A stretch of DNA of 64,000 bases from Sphingomonas sp. SORGH_AS_0950 (lineage in GTDB: Bacteria > Pseudomonadota > Alphaproteobacteria > Sphingomonadales > Sphingomonadaceae): NCBI RefSeq assembly GCF_030818415.1, contig NZ_JAUTAE010000001.1:3808001-3872000 (forward strand), written 5' to 3'. Position numbers and translations under genes: made by a program. Numbering within the stretch: position 1 is the stretch's first letter; each line of letters starts with the position of its first letter. The notes under the pieces are model-generated. The model worked only from the letters and a program-made list of their open reading frames with translations. It did not search any database and was not told the origin of the DNA. Positions 19,359-28,604 of the stretch are shown in pieces.

Positions 19359-20900
19359 TCACCGGGCCGGGTGGTGCCCGCTCATCTCCGCCCCCGCATC
19401 GGCGGCGAAGCGGCGGTTCCAGATCACGGCGGAGGCCGAGATGGCGGCCACCACCAGGAACGCCGCCGAAAACACGGTCAGCGTCGGCTGCGCCTTGCCC
19501 TCGACCAGCGTCCCCAGCTCCAGCACCGTCGCCGCCGTGCAGATGCCCAGCGACAGGGTCAGCTGCTGGAAGGTCGCATAGAAGCTGGTCGCCGCGCTCA
19601 TCCGTTCCTTCTCGACATCGGCATAGGCGATCGCGTTGAAGCCGGTGAACTGGAACGAGGTGAAGAAGCCCGACAGCGCGAGCACGCCGATCATCGCGGC
19701 GGTCGGCCAGTCGGGGCGGAACAGCGCGCAGGTCGCATAGCCCGCGCTGCTGACCAGCCCCGACACGATCAGGCTGCGGCGAAAGCCCCAGCGGCGCAGC
19801 ACGCGCGGCGCGAGCGCCTTCATCGCCAGCGCGCCGACCGCGCCCGCCATGGTGATGGTGCCCGTCTTCGCGGCGGTCAGCCCGAAGCCCAGCTGGAACA
19901 TCAGCGGCAACAGGAAGGGCTGCGCGCCCTGCGTGATCCGGGTCAGCGATCCGCCGATCACCGACAGGCGGAAGGTCGGCACGCGCATCAGCGTCAGGTC
20001 GAGGATCGGGTCGCTGACCCGCCGGGCATGGCGGATATAGGCGACGGCCAGCACCGCACCGACGGCCAGCAGCGCCAGCGCGGCCGAGCCCGTCCCCGGT
20101 CGGCTCGCCAGCTCGAACCCGAACAACAGGCAGCCGAGCGCGATCCCCGAAAGGAGGAAGCCCGACACGTCGAACCGCGCCCGCGCATCGCCGGGCACGT
20201 CGGGCACCAGCAGGATCGCACCGATCATGCCCAGCACGCCGATCGGGATGTTGAGATAGAAGATCCAGCGCCAGTCGAGCCAGGTCACGATGAACCCGCC
20301 CAGCGGCGGCCCCAGGATCGGCCCGATCAGCGCGGGCATGACCAGCCAGGACAGCGCCTGGACCATATCCTCCTTGGCGACGCTGCGCAGCAGGACGAGG
20401 CGGCCGACCGGTACCATCATCGCCCCGCCGATCCCCTGCAGGAACCGCGCCGCGACCAGGATGGGCAAGGTCCCCGCCTGCGCGCACAGCACCGAGCCGA
20501 GAAGGAAGATGCCGATCGCCGAGCAGAAGACGGTCCGCGACCCGAAACGGTCGGCCAGCGTTCCGCTGGCGGGAATGAACAGCGCCAGCGCCAGCAGATA
20601 GGCGGTCAGCGCGAAGCTGAGGCTGGTGGCCGACGTGCCCAGATCGCGCGCCATGGTGGGCAGCGCGACGGTCAGGACGGTGCCGTCCAGCTGCTGCATG
20701 AACAGGGCCGATGCGACGACCAGCGCGATGACCCGATATCCGCGTTCCGGGGGGCGGGCGTCCGGGGTGAGGGTGGGGGTGGGGGTGGGGGTGGGGGTGG
20801 GGGTGGGGCGCGAACCGCTGGTTACCGCCTCGACCGCCGGGGCCAGTCCGTCGCCCACATCCGCACTCATCGAAGCCAAATTACGCCGCCGCCATCGCAT
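19359..20900 (-). CDS. DHA2-type MFS drug/sugar exporter
   Basis: 513-residue major-facilitator transporter of the 14-helix DHA2 (EmrB/QacA) type. Visible family motifs are LDGTVLTVALPTMARDL in helix 1, the DRFGSRTVF loop (motif A), and the motif-C-like segment ALIGPILGPPLGGFIV. Twelve to fourteen hydrophobic segments run to about residue 500. The N-terminus is unusual: ~50 soluble residues including a PT dipeptide repeat encoded by a hexanucleotide tandem repeat. ATG 20870 (MSADVGDG) is an alternative start and would keep the PT repeat. Members export toxic compounds; some relatives have been linked to sugar efflux. It ends 54 bp upstream of the operator-like palindrome and belongs to no obvious operon with the acetyltransferases. 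Confidence 0.85.
   Translation of the reverse strand: MRWRRRNLASMSADVGDGLAPAVEAVTSGSRPTPTPTPTPTPTLTPDARPPERGYRVIALVVASALFMQQLDGTVLTVALPTMARDLGTSATSLSFALTAYLLALALFIPASGTLADRFGSRTVFCSAIGIFLLGSVLCAQAGTLPILVAARFLQGIGGAMMVPVGRLVLLRSVAKEDMVQALSWLVMPALIGPILGPPLGGFIVTWLDWRWIFYLNIPIGVLGMIGAILLVPDVPGDARARFDVSGFLLSGIALGCLLFGFELASRPGTGSAALALLAVGAVLAVAYIRHARRVSDPILDLTLMRVPTFRLSVIGGSLTRITQGAQPFLLPLMFQLGFGLTAAKTGTITMAGAVGALAMKALAPRVLRRWGFRRSLIVSGLVSSAGYATCALFRPDWPTAAMIGVLALSGFFTSFQFTGFNAIAYADVEKERMSAATSFYATFQQLTLSLGICTAATVLELGTLVEGKAQPTLTVFSAAFLVVAAISASAVIWNRRFAADAGAEMSGHHPAR
20771..20806. repeat. Hexanucleotide repeat (GGGTGG)6 inside MFS gene
   Basis: Six perfect copies of GGGTGG (CCACCC on the coding strand) encode a PT dipeptide repeat in the N-terminal extension of the MFS transporter. 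Because the unit is six bases, slippage would lengthen or shorten the protein without breaking the frame. Confidence 0.9.
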
Positions 20901-21032
20901 GCCGTCCCGTCACCTCATCGTCCGCCATTGCCGAGTCTCGATCCCTTTACACGCAAATGCCGCAAAACGATCGATTTTGGGTCATGATGGCTGACGAATT
21001 GGGGCGGCAGAGAGTTCCCAATAACGCGCGCG

Positions 21033-21833
21033 CTATCCGCGCGGCGACGGTCCGGGATGCGCCTGCGCCCAGTCGAGCGCCTGTTGCAGCGTGGCGACCC
21101 AGACGTCGCGGCGATGCGCCTTCAGCCAGGCGACGAAGGCGCGGTGCTGCGCCTCGGTGACCGCCAGGTGATCGCCGCCGACGCCGTGGAACAACAGCAC
21201 CGCCATGCCGCCGCCCGCCTCGGCCTGTTCGACGAAGGCGATCATCTTCGCGGCATCGTCGCCCTCGCCGAAACCACGTGCGGGGATGTGCATCGGCTCG
21301 ATCCGTGCGACGTCCGCCGCCAGCTCCGCCGGGCTGGCGCTGACCCCGCGCGCATAGGTGACGAGGCCGGCGGCGCGCAGCGGCTCGAGATAATCGACCC
21401 CGCCTGCTCGCGTCTCGCCACAGGGTGTCGCAAAGCCGTGGCGCATCCTGCCGTCGAGCGCGGTCAGCAGGACATTCTGCTGCGCGATCTCCCGGATCAT
21501 GCTCGCCGGGGTATAGGCTTCGGTGGTGTAGCGTGGGTCGGCGGGAAAGGCGGCGGCGCGGCAGGGGTGGAAGATGGTGTGATTGCCCAGCTCATGCCCT
21601 TCATGCGCCACGGCGCGCCAACGGCCGACATCCTGCGCGCGGACATTGGCGAGGAAGAAGGTGCCCTTCAGCCCGGCGGCGTCGAGCGCGGGCACTGCAT
21701 GGTCGAGCTGCGAGGGCAGCGCATCGTCATAGGTCAGCACCACGGCCGCCTTCGCACCATTGGGCCAGCGGGTGGCGGCCTGGGCGGGGATGGCGGCCGC
21801 CGCGACGGCGAGCAGCGTCAGGAGGCGGCGCAT
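21033..21833 (-). CDS. CE4 polysaccharide deacetylase (NodB domain)
   Basis: 266-residue secreted NodB-fold deacetylase with signal MRRLLTLLAVAAAAIPAQA. CE4 motifs are present: TYDDALPSQ (catalytic base plus metal aspartate), GNHTIFHP (the metal-binding H-x3-H), the RHGFATPCG arginine motif and a late LLFHGVGG histidine. CE4 enzymes remove N- or O-acetyl groups from chitin, peptidoglycan or xylan. I chose the ATG at 21833, which overlaps the upstream CE2 stop as TGATG, so it is translated by coupling; ATG 21848 would lie inside that gene. Pairing with an acetylesterase suggests a joint role in stripping acetyl groups from a plant glycan, but peptidoglycan cannot be excluded. Confidence 0.9.
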   Translation of the reverse strand: MRRLLTLLAVAAAAIPAQAATRWPNGAKAAVVLTYDDALPSQLDHAVPALDAAGLKGTFFLANVRAQDVGRWRAVAHEGHELGNHTIFHPCRAAAFPADPRYTTEAYTPASMIREIAQQNVLLTALDGRMRHGFATPCGETRAGGVDYLEPLRAAGLVTYARGVSASPAELAADVARIEPMHIPARGFGEGDDAAKMIAFVEQAEAGGGMAVLLFHGVGGDHLAVTEAQHRAFVAWLKAHRRDVWVATLQQALDWAQAHPGPSPRG

Positions 21834-22975
21834 CAGCGGCGCGTCCATATATCGGGTCGGGCATCGATGGCCCGTTCGATCGCGGCGGCGATCCTGCGAT
21901 CGTCATCGGTGTCGGGATGGGCGTCGCAGCCGGTAAAGCCCAGCCCGTCGACGGGGACAAAGGCGATGCGCCGTTCCCCGCCCGCGCGCAGCCGGTCGAC
22001 GACCTTGCCGACCTCGCGCTTGATCTCGCCATCGGCCAGATCGGTCGCCCACAGGACGAAGAAGGCGCGGGGATAGTGGCGGCGCAGACGGCCGACGAAA
22101 TCGACATAGCGCCGCTCGTAATCGGCGTGCAGCGCATCGCGGTCGGCCCAGCGCTCGCCGGGCTTCAGCGGCGTCGAGAAGTCGTTGGTGCCCAGCGCGA
22201 TGACCACGACCTGCGGGTTCCAGCCGGGCGTCGTCGCCGGGGTGCGGCCGTCGAACAGGGCATAGGGATAGGCGTCCGGCAAGGTCGGCGCGGCGAAGCC
22301 GCCATAGTTGCGTACGATCCCGCGACCGGAAATGGCGTTGACCTGATAATCCGCGTCGTAATGGCGCGCGGCGATACCGGGCAGGCCCAGCGTCGTGTCG
22401 GTCGTCCGCCAGATCGCATCCTGGCTGCACTGACGGGTGGGGGAGGTGTTGCCATAGCCGACCGTGTGCGAATCGCCGATGAACTCGATCTGCCGGGCGC
22501 GCGGCGCGGGCGCGGGCAGCGGGGTCGTGCCGGTGGGGGCGAACAGCCCGCGCAGCACCGTCCATCCGGCCTGGCTCTCGCTGGCGACATCGACGCGGAT
22601 GCGGTGCGGCCCCGCGCCCCGTGCGGCGATGCGATAGAGGCCGGGGGCGGGGCGGACCAGCGGCATGGGCGCGCCGCCATCGACGCGGATGCGCAGCGAC
22701 ACGGCGCCGGGGCCGACCCCCAGATCGACCGATGGCCCCCGGAACGCGCCCTCGATATAGGTGCCCGGCCATTGCCGCCGATAGCCGTCGGTCGCGACCA
22801 CGCGCCCGCCGATATGAAGCGGCAGCGGTCGCCCCGCCCGCGTCTCTGCCCCGAGCGCGCGGATGCCCTCGGCCGCGCCCGACTGGGCGGGCAGGGCGGC
22901 GGGCAGGCCCATCGTCAGCGACAGACCGGCGAGCATCAGGCGGCAGCTCCGTGTCGGGGGCAGGATATGCGGCAT
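21833..22975 (-). CDS. CE2-type two-domain acetylesterase
   Basis: 380-residue secreted esterase. After the signal peptide an N-terminal jelly-roll domain is recognisable by DGYRRQWPGTYIEGAFRG, followed by an SGNH hydrolase domain: nucleophile GDSHTVGYG, GTNDFS block, and terminal GCDAHPD that supplies the histidine. This architecture is that of carbohydrate esterase family 2, which removes acetyl groups from hemicelluloses such as glucomannan and xylan. AGGAGA lies four bases before the ATG at 22975; upstream in-frame ATGs have no such site. It overlaps the CE4 deacetylase by one base and diverges from the cupin-like gene across 121 bp. Confidence 0.88.
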   Translation of the reverse strand: MPHILPPTRSCRLMLAGLSLTMGLPAALPAQSGAAEGIRALGAETRAGRPLPLHIGGRVVATDGYRRQWPGTYIEGAFRGPSVDLGVGPGAVSLRIRVDGGAPMPLVRPAPGLYRIAARGAGPHRIRVDVASESQAGWTVLRGLFAPTGTTPLPAPAPRARQIEFIGDSHTVGYGNTSPTRQCSQDAIWRTTDTTLGLPGIAARHYDADYQVNAISGRGIVRNYGGFAAPTLPDAYPYALFDGRTPATTPGWNPQVVVIALGTNDFSTPLKPGERWADRDALHADYERRYVDFVGRLRRHYPRAFFVLWATDLADGEIKREVGKVVDRLRAGGERRIAFVPVDGLGFTGCDAHPDTDDDRRIAAAIERAIDARPDIWTRR

Positions 22976-23096
22976 CGTCTCTCCTGACGGGGCCGACGTT
23001 CCGCCCCATATGTCATCGCGTGCTACCCTTGGCGTGGCGCAACGCAACGAAAATCATTTCCTTTTCCCGTCCGGGCCTGACACGGATCGAACCGTG

Positions 23097-24152
23097 ATGA
23101 GACAGGATTCCGAAGCGAGCGCGACCGCCGACTGGATCGCCCGGGCCCCCCGCGTCGCGGAGCGGAGCGCGCCGACCACGCAGGACAGTTTCCTTGCGCT
23201 GGTCGAGGCGGCGACTCCGGTGGTGCTGCGCGGTCTGGTCGAGAGCTGGCCGGTGGTCGCGGCGGCGCGGCGGGGAACGGCGGCGCTCGCCGACTGCCTG
23301 CGCGGCTATGACGGGGCCAGGCCGCTGGGGCTGATGGCGGGCGATCCCGCGATCGGCGGGCGATTCTTCTACCGCGACGATTTCGGCGGCTTCAATTTCG
23401 AGCGCGCGCAAATCCCGCTTCCCCTGTTGCTCGAGGCGTTGCTGCGTGCCGAGGGGCAGGATGAACCGCCTGCGCTTTATGCCGGGGCCAGCACCGCGGC
23501 CGAGCATTTCCCCGGCTGGACCCGTGACCATCCGCTGCCCTTGCCGGTCGGCGATGCGCAGGCGCGGCTGTGGATCGGCAATGGCAGCCGGGTGTCGGCG
23601 CATTACGACATGGCCAGCAACATCGCCGCCGTCGCGGCCGGACGCCGCCGGGTCGTGCTGTTCCCGCCCGAACAGGCCGCCAACCTCTATGTCGGGCCGC
23701 TCGACATGACGATGGCGGGGCAGCCGACCAGCATGGTCGACCTCGAACGCCCCGACCTGACCCGCTTTCCCCGTTTCGCCGCCGCGCAAGCCGCCGCCCA
23801 GGTCGCCGAACTGGGGCCGGGCGACGCCATCTATATTCCCGCCATGTGGTGGCACGAGATTCGCGCCGACGGGCCGCTGAACCTGCTGGTCAATTATTGG
23901 TGGACGCGCGGTACGTCGGATGCGCCCTTCGCCGCGCTGGTCCATGCCATATTGGCGGTGCGCGACCGACCGGCGGCGGAGCGGGCGGCGATGCGCGAAT
24001 GGTTCGACCACTATGTCTTTGGCGAGGATGCCGCGCGGGTGGCGGATCACCTGCCCCCGGCGGTGCGCGGCATATTGGGGCCGCCCTCGCCCGAGCGGGA
24101 CGAGCGGATTCGCGGCTATCTGTTGCGGATGCTGGGCGCCGGTCAGCCCTGA
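23097..24152 (+). CDS. Cupin-like (JmjC/FIH-type) Fe(II)/2-oxoglutarate enzyme
   Basis: 351-residue cupin_8 / JmjC-like protein. The metal triad can be read as His and Asp in SAHYDMASNI and a distal His in YIPAMWWHEI, with RRRVVLFPPEQ and GDAIYIPAMWW typical of factor-inhibiting-HIF-like hydroxylases. The N-terminus has the usual TPVVLRGLVESWPVV motif. No signal peptide, so cytosolic. Such genes occur in Caulobacter- and Xanthomonas-type TonB-receptor loci together with tryptophan halogenase-like genes, as here. It converges with the halogenase operon, overlapping the last halogenase by 10 bp at the 3' ends. A hydroxylase acting on protein or a small molecule is likely; substrate unknown. The extended frame upstream of 23097 is antisense to the CE2 gene and was not used. 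Confidence 0.85.
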   Translation: MRQDSEASATADWIARAPRVAERSAPTTQDSFLALVEAATPVVLRGLVESWPVVAAARRGTAALADCLRGYDGARPLGLMAGDPAIGGRFFYRDDFGGFNFERAQIPLPLLLEALLRAEGQDEPPALYAGASTAAEHFPGWTRDHPLPLPVGDAQARLWIGNGSRVSAHYDMASNIAAVAAGRRRVVLFPPEQAANLYVGPLDMTMAGQPTSMVDLERPDLTRFPRFAAAQAAAQVAELGPGDAIYIPAMWWHEIRADGPLNLLVNYWWTRGTSDAPFAALVHAILAVRDRPAAERAAMREWFDHYVFGEDAARVADHLPPAVRGILGPPSPERDERIRGYLLRMLGAGQP

Positions 24153-25648
24153 CCGGCGACGATCCGCGCCAGCGCCACCGCATGCGGCGGCAGGCCCGCC
24201 ACGGCGGTGGCGGTCGCCTGTCGCATCTGGCGCAACGCGGCGAGCACCCGGTCGTCGTCCAGCGCGTCGATCACGGGGTCATAGCCCTGGGGCATCACCC
24301 CCTGGCCCAGCAGCACCGCGACCCAACTGGGCGTCGCGAACAGCTCGTCCTCATAGCGGAAGATGCGCCCCTTTTCGCGGAACAGCGCAATCTTGCGGGT
24401 CAGCGTGTCGGGCAGGGCCATGGTGCGGACATGGTCCCAGAAGGGGGAATCGTCGCGCGCGGTCGCATGATAGTGAAGGATGATGAAGTCGCGGATCGAG
24501 CGGTAATTGTCGCCCATCTGCCGGTTATACTCGTCACGCTCGACCGGCGAGAGCCGCTTGTCGGGGAAGAGCGCGAACAGTTTCGAGATGCCCTGCTGGA
24601 TCAGGTGGATGCTGGTCGATTCCAGCGGCTCCAGAAAGCCCCCTGCGAGGCCCAGCGCCACGACGTTGCGCTCCCACAGGCGCTGGCGGCATCCGGCGGT
24701 GAAGGACAGCCGCCGGGGCGTCGCGGTCGGCGCGGCGTCGAGCCGGGACAAGAGCAGGCGCTCCGCCGCATCGTCGTCCATGAACCGGCTGGCATAGACC
24801 ACGCCATTGCCGGTCCGGTGCTGGAGCGGGATGCGCCATTGCCAGCCCGCTTCGTGCGCGGTGGCGCGGGTATAGGGGAGCAGCGGCTCGGTCCGCTCGG
24901 TCGGCACCGCGATGGCGCGGTCGCAGGGCAGCCAGTGCGACCAGTCCTCGAACGGCACGCCCAGCGTGTCGCCCAGCAACAGGCTGCGGAAGCCCGAACA
25001 GTCGACGAACAGGTCGCCCGCGATCCGGCGGCCATCCTCCAGCCGCACGCCCGCGACATCGCCGTTTTCATGCCGCTCGACCGCGACGATCCGCCCCTCG
25101 ACCCGCGCGACCCCGTCCGCCTCCGCACGCCGGCGCAGAAAGGCGGCATAAAGCCCGGCATCGAAATGATAGGCATAGGCCAGCCCCGACAGCGGGGAGC
25201 GCGGATCGGGCAGGGGCTTGCCGAACGCGGCGCGCTCCATCGCGACGGTCGAGGCGGAATAGTCGCCGATCGGCCCGACGCCCGGCTGCCCCTGCATCTT
25301 CAGCCAGAGCTGATGGAAGTTCAGCCCCTGAATGTCGCGGCCATGATGGCCGAAGGGGTGGATGTATTGGCTGTCGGGACGGTGCCAGCCGGTGAATGCG
25401 ATCCCCAGCTTGAAGCTGCCCTGGGTGGCGCGCAGGAACTCCGCCTCGTCGATGCCGAGCAGCGCGTTGAAGTTCAGGATCGAGGGGATGGTAGCCTCGC
25501 CGACGCCGACCGTGCCGATCGCGTCCGATTCCACCAAGGTGATCCGGCGGCGGCCATTGTCCAGATAGCGCCCGGCGGCGGCCGCCATCATCCATCCGGC
25601 GGTGCCGCCGCCGACGATCACGACATGTTCGATGGGGGAAGGGGTCAT
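24143..25648 (-). CDS. Flavin-dependent tryptophan-halogenase family protein A
   Basis: 501-residue FAD-dependent halogenase of the PrnA/RebH type. The FAD-binding GGGTAGW is at residues 13-19, the catalytic lysine at K80 (GSFKLGIAF), the family motif W-Q-W-R-I-P at 269-274 and the conserved GFLEPLEST at 338-345. With these residues intact it should use reduced FAD to oxidise halide and form a lysine chloramine; the acceptor, tryptophan or another aromatic or sugar-bound compound, is not predictable. The ATG at 25648 overlaps the stop of the middle halogenase-like gene as ATGA. Its flavin reductase partner is not in the window. It is about the size of characterised halogenases, 510-540 residues. 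Confidence 0.9.
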   Translation of the reverse strand: MTPSPIEHVVIVGGGTAGWMMAAAAGRYLDNGRRRITLVESDAIGTVGVGEATIPSILNFNALLGIDEAEFLRATQGSFKLGIAFTGWHRPDSQYIHPFGHHGRDIQGLNFHQLWLKMQGQPGVGPIGDYSASTVAMERAAFGKPLPDPRSPLSGLAYAYHFDAGLYAAFLRRRAEADGVARVEGRIVAVERHENGDVAGVRLEDGRRIAGDLFVDCSGFRSLLLGDTLGVPFEDWSHWLPCDRAIAVPTERTEPLLPYTRATAHEAGWQWRIPLQHRTGNGVVYASRFMDDDAAERLLLSRLDAAPTATPRRLSFTAGCRQRLWERNVVALGLAGGFLEPLESTSIHLIQQGISKLFALFPDKRLSPVERDEYNRQMGDNYRSIRDFIILHYHATARDDSPFWDHVRTMALPDTLTRKIALFREKGRIFRYEDELFATPSWVAVLLGQGVMPQGYDPVIDALDDDRVLAALRQMRQATATAVAGLPPHAVALARIVAGQG

Positions 25649-26946
25649 GATCCGCGCTTTCCGGCGGCGGCGCGCCACTGTCCAGCCCTGTCGAGCACGG
25701 CCCGGCGTGCGACCTCGCGCGGAATGCCCATCGCGATGGGATCGGACCGCTCGGGGCGCAGGCCCTGGCCGATCAGCATCGCGATCCAGGCATCGCGCTC
25801 GACCGAGTCCTCGTCCGCCGGGGGCAGGGTGCCGCGCCGTTCGAACTGGGAGATTATGGTGGCCAGCGACGGGGGCATGGCGGGGGGCGTCGTGGTGGCG
25901 ATGTAATGCGCGGCGAGGAAGTCGCGCATCCGGTCGGCGCGCTGGTTCGCGCGGCGATTATATTCGGCCGACAGCAGGGGCATGTCGGGGCCGGTCGGCA
26001 GCAATTCCAGCGCCAGCGCGATCTGCGCCAGCGCCAGCGTGAAGCCGGTCAGGCACAGCGGCCCCGGCTGCACCGCCGCTTCGCCCAGCGCCAGGACGTT
26101 GCCACGCATCGGAGACGACAGGCGGCCGGGGGCAAAGGCGATCGCGCCCGGTGCCGCGCCCCGGCTGGCCCTTACCGCCGCGCCGGGCCATGTGGCGGTC
26201 CAGCCGTCCGCCACGGCGCGGTAGCTGTCGATGGGGGAGGCCGCGGCGGACGGCTCCAGCCGAAGGTGATGACAGGGCAGGCTGCCGCCCCAGCCCTCGA
26301 ACCCCTGGGAGGTGGCGACCAGCCGCGCCGGGCCGGTCGCGTCGATGACCAGATCGGCCTCGATCCGACCGCCATCAGAGAGTTGCAGCGCCGTCACGCC
26401 GCCGGTGTCGGTCGTCGCTGCGGCGAGCGGGGCACTTGCTAGGCCAACCCCCGTCTGCCGGGCGAGCGAGGCCAGCCCGTCGCGCAGCCGCCGCGCATCC
26501 AGATGGAGCCCAGGCTCGACATCGCGGGGAACCAGGCCCGCCTCGGCGGCGACGCAGGCGGGGTGGAGCGCGTGGAACGGCATCGGCGCCCCGGCCCGGA
26601 GCCAGAGCTGGTGCAGCGGTGCACCGGCAAGCGGCGGGGCGGGCTCGTCCGCGACCATCCACGCCGTCCCGTCCGCGCTCCAGTCGAGGAAGCGCGTGGC
26701 GAGGCGCGGCGTCGCCACGCCGTGCGCCAGCAGCATGTCGGGCGGGCAATGCAGCCGCGCGAGCATCGCATGGGCGGACGGCAGCGCGAGCGGCCAGCGA
26801 TCCGCCAGCGCGGCGTCGGGCACGGGCGCGGGGATCAGCGTGACCCGGGTGCCCGGCATGGCCTGCGCAAAGGCGAGCGCGGCGGCGAAGGCGACCGGCC
26901 CGCCGCCCGCGACCGCGACATGGGCGGGAAGGGTGCGGCGGTTCAT
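25645..26946 (-). CDS. Degenerate halogenase-like flavoprotein B
   Basis: 433-residue protein with the same overall fold as the two flanking halogenases but shortened and altered. The FAD loop reads AGGGPVAFAAA where the others have GGGTAGW. No lysine matches K80 of protein A, and the WxWxIP motif is replaced by a sequence around GWTATWPG. Halogenase-like segments remain at the C-terminus (AEYNRRANQRADRMRDFLAAHY; WIAMLIGQGL). It is linked to both neighbours by 4-bp ATGA overlaps, so it is co-translated. It may bind flavin weakly or assist the active halogenases, but is unlikely to halogenate by the usual route. Similarity to the family is clear; role unknown. No internal stop or frameshift was seen. 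Confidence 0.8.
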   Translation of the reverse strand: MNRRTLPAHVAVAGGGPVAFAAALAFAQAMPGTRVTLIPAPVPDAALADRWPLALPSAHAMLARLHCPPDMLLAHGVATPRLATRFLDWSADGTAWMVADEPAPPLAGAPLHQLWLRAGAPMPFHALHPACVAAEAGLVPRDVEPGLHLDARRLRDGLASLARQTGVGLASAPLAAATTDTGGVTALQLSDGGRIEADLVIDATGPARLVATSQGFEGWGGSLPCHHLRLEPSAAASPIDSYRAVADGWTATWPGAAVRASRGAAPGAIAFAPGRLSSPMRGNVLALGEAAVQPGPLCLTGFTLALAQIALALELLPTGPDMPLLSAEYNRRANQRADRMRDFLAAHYIATTTPPAMPPSLATIISQFERRGTLPPADEDSVERDAWIAMLIGQGLRPERSDPIAMGIPREVARRAVLDRAGQWRAAAGKRGS

Positions 26947-28469
26947 GCGCGTGCTCCCGCCGCGATGGCCGCCAATGCGGCGTCATGGGTGGGCATCCGC
27001 GCCACCCGATCGGCGATCGCGCGCGACAGCCCGGACAAGGCGCGGTCGAGCCCGGCGCCTTCGGGCCGATCGGCGCGCGGGTCCCAGCCATGCGGTACGA
27101 CGCCCTGGCCCAGATAGACCGCGACCCAGCTCGGCTCGAGGAACAGGCCGTGGCGATAATGCGCGACCTGCGCGGTGGCGCGCCACAACTCCATCTTCTC
27201 GGCCAGCGTATCGGGCACCGTCATGGTGCGGACATGGTTCCAGAAGGGGGAGTCGTCGCGGGTCGTGGCATGATAATGCAGGATCAGGAAATCGCGAATC
27301 CGGTCATATTCGGCATCGATCGCGGCGTTGAACCCGTCGCGGTCGCCATCGGTGACATGCGCGTCCGGGAAATGCTCGACCAGCGCGGTGATCGCGGCCT
27401 GGACCAGATAGATGCTGGTCGACTCCAGCGGTTCGAGAAAGCCCGAGGCGAGCCCGACCGCCACGACATTGCCGACGAAGCTGCGCCGCCGCCGCCCCGC
27501 GCGGAATTTCAGGAAGCGCGGCTCGGCGAGCGCGGGGCCGTCCAACCCGGCCAGCAGCAGTTCGGCCGCCCGTTCATCGTCGCAGAATGCGCTGGCATAG
27601 ACATGGCCGTTGCCGACCCGGTGGCGCAGCGGGATGCGCCAGCGCCAGCCTGCAAGGGTCGCGGTGGCCCGGGTGAAGGGCTCGGTCGGGGCGTCGGGGC
27701 TGGCGCTCGGCACCGCCACCGCACGGTCGCAGGGCAGCCAGTGCGACCAGTCCTCCCAGGGTTCGGCCAGTTCCTGCCCCAGCAACAGGCTGCGAAACCC
27801 CGAGCAGTCAATGAACAGATCGCCCTCGATCCGCGTGCCGTCGGCCAGCGTCACGGCCCGGACCGCGCCGTCGCCCGCATCGCGCTCGACCGCTACGACG
27901 CGCCCCTCGGTCCGCCGCGCGCCGCGCGCCTCGGCCCAGCGGCGGAGAAAGGGCGCGAAGCGGGTCGCGTCGAACTGATAGGCATAGCCGAAGCTGGTGG
28001 TGGGATCGTCGGGGTCGGTGCCCGGCCGCTCGAACCGGCGGGCCTCGGCGGCTGCGACCCCGGCCGAATAGGCGCCGATCGGCGGCACCGGCGCGCCTTC
28101 GGCTTGGCGACGCAGCCAGTAATGGTGAAAGCCGATATCGGCGAGCGGACGGCCATAGGTGCCGAAGGGGTGGATATAGCGGTCGCCGATCCGGCCGAAA
28201 TCGCGGAACTCGATCCCCAGCTTGTAGGTGGCATCGGTCGCCGCCATGAATTCGGCTTCGTCGATGCCCAGCCGTTCGAGATAGGCGCGCAGATGCGGCA
28301 GGGTCGCCTCGCCGACGCCGACGATGCCGATCTCCTCGGACTCGACCAGGTGGACGGTGCACGCCGCGGGCAACAGGCCGACCAGTCCCGCCGCGGTCAT
28401 CCAGCCTGCCGTGCCGCCGCCGATCACGATGATGCGCACCCGGTCGTCCGCCGATGGATCGCCGCTCAC
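26943..28469 (-). CDS. Flavin-dependent tryptophan-halogenase family protein C
   Basis: 508-residue halogenase, first gene of the three-gene operon. GGGTAGW is at residues 17-23, the catalytic lysine at K83 (TYKLGIEF), and WRWRIP at 275-280, with FLEPLESTSIYL further on. It shares long stretches with protein A (DCSGFRSLLLG, WSHWLPCDRA, the HYHAT(T/A)RDDSPFW region), so the two are tandem duplicates. Its start lies 213 bp from the divergent TonB-dependent receptor start. The stop overlaps the next gene as ATGA. In sphingomonads and Caulobacter such proteins are repeatedly found beside carbohydrate TonB receptors, but the substrate is not established here. Confidence 0.9.
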   Translation of the reverse strand: MSGDPSADDRVRIIVIGGGTAGWMTAAGLVGLLPAACTVHLVESEEIGIVGVGEATLPHLRAYLERLGIDEAEFMAATDATYKLGIEFRDFGRIGDRYIHPFGTYGRPLADIGFHHYWLRRQAEGAPVPPIGAYSAGVAAAEARRFERPGTDPDDPTTSFGYAYQFDATRFAPFLRRWAEARGARRTEGRVVAVERDAGDGAVRAVTLADGTRIEGDLFIDCSGFRSLLLGQELAEPWEDWSHWLPCDRAVAVPSASPDAPTEPFTRATATLAGWRWRIPLRHRVGNGHVYASAFCDDERAAELLLAGLDGPALAEPRFLKFRAGRRRRSFVGNVVAVGLASGFLEPLESTSIYLVQAAITALVEHFPDAHVTDGDRDGFNAAIDAEYDRIRDFLILHYHATTRDDSPFWNHVRTMTVPDTLAEKMELWRATAQVAHYRHGLFLEPSWVAVYLGQGVVPHGWDPRADRPEGAGLDRALSGLSRAIADRVARMPTHDAALAAIAAGARA

Positions 28470-28604
28470 TAGACCCTCTCCCGATCATGCCCGCAGGGAT
28501 CCTGTGGAGTGTCACCTGGCAGCAACAGTTCGATGCAATTCCTCAATAATTAAATCAAGTTTAGATATTTCCCTTGAGTCCGGATCGGCACCGATTTAGC
28601 CGCA

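Noticed and set aside
18054..20987. 977-residue plus-strand ORF across acetyltransferase, DUF1349 and MFS genes
   Set aside because: Crosses three real genes and an operator in antisense and is Arg/Gln/His-rich with no domain.
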